Below, one piece after another: positions 61,066-64,000 of a DNA stretch of 64,000 bases. The translations under genes and the position numbers were made by a program. Every line of letters begins with the position of its first letter. The stretch's first letter is position 1. The stretch lies in the NCBI GenBank assembly GCA_005765155.1, contig VCCP01000005.1:1364001-1428000 (forward strand). Direction: 5' to 3'. Source of the DNA: Zelopaecilomyces penicillatus (lineage: Eukaryota; Ascomycota; Sordariomycetes; Hypocreales; Pseudodiploosporaceae). The notes beneath the pieces were generated by a model. The model was not told where the DNA came from, made no database searches, and worked only from the letters and a program-made list of their open reading frames with translations.

Positions 61066-64000
61066 TCAAGCCCACGATTTAGCCAGCGGACTGCCAATCT
61101 TGGGTGCGAACTGGAGGCTCTTGCGCCTCGCCGCCATCAGTCTCATCATTACCCGATCATCTTTCTCTCTGCTAAGGATGCCTGCACCCAAATCTTGAAA
61201 TTTCTGAGCCTTTGGTGGGCATGTTCGTAGAAGCAGTTCTTGTTTCGTCAGCGAATAGCTTTCTTCCTCCTCTGCATCATCCTCATCATCAGACGGTGTC
61301 TGGGCTGCGAATCTGGCAATTGCCTCAGGCGCCGGAGTCTTGGGAACTGGCGTGAGCAGAAACTTGGACCATTCCACATCATCCTCGTCATCCTCCTCAT
61401 TGACGCCTGCCTCTGAAGGCGTGTACATCCAGACCGAGCTCTGTCGCCGGTTAATCGGCGTAGTTGGTGAACTGGTATCGCGCCCACTTTTGGCCGGGCT
61501 GGTAACCAGTGTACCGTTCATGTTGGCAAGGGCTGTAGGCTCCATGCTCTTCCGACGACGACCTCCACGGGGCATGCTTTTTGTGTCAATGTAAAAGGGT
61601 GTCTCATCAAGCCACTCATTCTCACGCTCGCAGCTAATGATACCAGATTAGTATGTCGTTCGTATAAGTACACATGTACCAATTGTAGTTGCAATACTTA
61701 CTCAAGAACCCAGCTGACTCCCACGCATTGGACCACACCATTGGCCTCCTTCACCTTTTCCAATGTTCGCCTGCTTCCATCTTTGTAGACAACATGGGTA
61801 ATGCCGATTTTAAGAGAGGATTCGCTATTGGAAGAACCGCTGGGGTTCCAATTCCAGCTCTTTACGCATCGAGCACCCATTTGATTGAGCAGCTCGACAA
61901 AGATACCGCTAGCATCAGCACCATCGCTGGTATGCACATCCACAAACACAATGGCACCACGGAGCAAACCAGAATCAAGATCTTTTCGAGGCGTTCTTGT
62001 CGGTGTCCCAGAAGTCGACCAACTATCTGACTTGCCTGGCGTGGTAGGTCCAGCTGTTGAATGAGTAGGCGATGCAAGTTGCTGGCGGCTTCCTGTTTCG
62101 CGCCGTTTTCGATCCTTGGCGGGTGAGTATGAGATGACGGATGCGCTCCTTGAGGCTCCACTGGGGCGTTTGGGGGCGGCACGAGAAGCACTGAAGCTGC
62201 GTTGCTTGACAGGACTCAAGGAAGAGTCATCTGCAGGCTTCAATGGAACCTTGGTGGTTGTGTGGAACAGCTTCTTGATTGGGCGGCGGACGGGGGTAGT
62301 GGGTGCTGGGGATTGTGCACCAAGGATAGCCGGATCGACTGGAACTTGGTTTTCATCGCCATACTCCTGGCTGGCGTCGGACAAACTGTCGTCAAACGAT
62401 TGTAATGGACTAGCAACTTCTCGCTCTGGTTCCATGACAGACAAATTATTAGCTTCCTGGGCTAGAGCCACATCTTCTTCGGTAATCATAATATCATCAA
62501 ACGAGGGCTCCAGGACCTCAGGCGTCTCCTCCTCAATTGTTGTGTCGGGGCTTGCTTCAGCTGCCTTGGTCGCAGGGTCGGCATGTACCAGCATCTCATC
62601 CTCAAAGAAGCTGTTCTCAACGGCTTCTTTGCTGCCGGTATTGCTGGCAGAAGCGGTTCCAATAACTTGCTTGGGGGTCGACCTAGAAGCTTTAATAGGA
62701 CTTGCTGCAGACCAAGAGTCTAGCTGCTCTGCTAGCGAAGTGAGTCCCAGAGTAGACCTGCGGGACTGCCTGGTGACGCTACGTCCTGTGTCCCGAGACT
62801 TGGGTGTCTTTTGTTGTCGGCAAGGGGTAGTTGAAGCATATTTTATGGGAGATTCTTCATCTCCTTCTTCAGATATTAGACTCATGTCGTAGCAAGGGTC
62901 CAGATCCTTTTGTCTAAGTTGGAACACTGGGTTGGGTGACTTGGCTGGCAGTTCAGTGGATGACTCCATCTCAACGACAACATCATCTAAAGCCATCAGA
63001 TCATCGGCTTCCTCGGGCACTAACTCATCGTCGGTAGCACCATCTTCAGTAGGCTCAAGTTCCGCTAGGTCTTCCACAACTTGAGGTGTTGCCTCTTGTA
63101 CAAGTTGTACATCTTCAGCATCATCGTCTACCTCAGATTCCTGCTCTTTGAGGGAAGGGTCGGCATATCGTGGCAAGACGGCAGATAGGCGTCCAGAGAA
63201 GTGAGGGCTATCAATCTCTCCCTCAAATACGTTTTCCTCGCCTTCCTCGCCAACATCCTCTTCTAGCATTAACTTTCTGGAAGGCTTGCTAGTACCCCCT
63301 GGTGTCGGCGTGGAAAGAACAAGTGGCTTCATTCCGGGAGATTCTTCCAATACTTCGAGATCTTTGTGTTGGGTTTCACCAAATGGCTTCAGTCCTGGCA
63401 TTGCCCGCTTCGCTGGTGACTGGAGCATAGATACCTTCGCAGCTGACTGGCCGAGTTGCGGCTTTTGCGCAGAAGGGAGACTCAGGCCTTTAATAGGTGA
63501 TTGGGGTCGTTTTGCAGCGGACTGCAAAAGATTGGCCTTGAAGGGAGTCTGACCCGTCTGCTCATCACGAATAGGCTTCATTGCAGATCCAGGAAACGGC
63601 ACCGGCCCAATTCTCTTGGCTGGTGATTTCATCGTATCTCTAGTGGGAGAGGCCGGTCGCCTAACCGGAGATGCTAAGATGGATGCTGCTCGTTCAGGAG
63701 GATCGAGGAATGTGACGGTATTGGCAGCGGTTGCCATGGTTGGCACGGCTTCCTCGAATGCTTGGTTGTACTTTTTAGGGCTGGTCGGGGGCTTGATGGG
63801 ACTTTTCATCATGGCCTTAACGGGTGCCTTTTCCAATGCCAACTCATCCTCTGATTCATCATCTCGCGAAACAGGCATTTGCGTCACCTTCTTAGGGCTC
63901 AGCGGTTTCTTCTGCTCATCTTCCGATGCTGGCGGCTTTGTGCCAGCTCGGGTACCCCGGGCTGTTGTCGCCCCGCCTCGTCGAGCAGGACGGCCGCGAA
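61066..64000 (-). CDS. BRCT-domain protein, microcephalin-like (partial)
   Basis: 3' part of a gene that enters from the right edge of the window. Exons are at least 64000-61702 and 61633-61066, open all the way to the edge; the start is not in the window. The visible N-terminal part begins GRPARRG, an AT-hook-like motif. It is followed by a long disordered stretch with many SPxK/SPxR/TPxR-type sites (for example SPIK, SPAK, SPVR, SPTR). Near the C-terminus one BRCT domain is visible (GAIVFVDVHTSDGADASGIF ... GITHVVYKDGS ... VVQCVGVSWVLDC), with the intron (61634-61701) just after WVL. The BRCT and repeated CDK-type sites suggest a nuclear chromosome or DNA-damage role; close to MCPH1 in layout, but family assignment is inferred. 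Confidence 0.85.

Noticed and set aside
62116..62892. Plus-strand 258-codon frame.
   Set aside because: Antisense shadow of the BRCT gene, which has the domain and a splice-supported end.

Overview
The window looks like nuclear DNA of a filamentous ascomycete (Pezizomycotina), most likely a hypocrealean Sordariomycete. The genes are split by short introns of about 50-220 bp with GT...AG borders and CTAAC/CTAAT-type branch sites. Long low-complexity 5' leaders separate the genes, and the proteins (UFD2, SEC61 beta, MED8, RPP1, xylose reductase, choline sulfatase, peroxisomal ABCD transporter) are of filamentous-fungal type. No operons, ribosome binding sites or CRISPR arrays are expected or seen.

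Layout. 1-10222 is gene-poor: no recognisable protein, but clusters of TACCTA/TAGGTA words and one telobox-like motif. 10223-18759 (all minus strand) holds UFD2 (E4 ubiquitin ligase), an intronless TRAF-type RING protein and a D-xylose reductase. 20216-25052 holds a plus-strand protein kinase with a poly-Q tail and a convergent single-pass membrane protein. 27546-30190 (minus) is a peroxisomal ABCD half transporter. 33599-37154 (plus) holds a PSR-type FCP1/NIF phosphatase and SEC61 beta, whose first coding exon is only the ATG. 38766-42906 (plus) is a large multidomain glycosyltransferase with a VPS13-like segment and a row of ubiquitin-interacting motifs. 43451-46145 holds a small zinc-ribbon protein (minus) divergent from RNase P subunit RPP1 (plus). 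46450-48052 (minus) is a secreted Pro/Ala/Thr-rich protein. 50389-52650 holds a DUF1295 membrane reductase-like protein (plus) convergent with a GFA-family zinc protein (minus). 55296-58600 (minus) holds MED8 and a choline sulfatase. 61066 to the right edge (minus) is the 3' part of a BRCT protein of microcephalin type.

Exon structures were deduced by hand from splice consensus plus reading-frame continuity across every junction; total coding lengths are whole codons for all complete genes. Functionally the genes are mostly housekeeping and unrelated. Three of them touch the ubiquitin system (UFD2, the TRAF-RING protein, the UIM-bearing glycosyltransferase), but they are not adjacent to one another and I infer no shared pathway from position. 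The most unusual protein is the glycosyltransferase that joins a sterol-glucosyltransferase-like catalytic core to a VPS13/ATG2-like motif and about six UIMs. No clearly new multi-gene system is visible.
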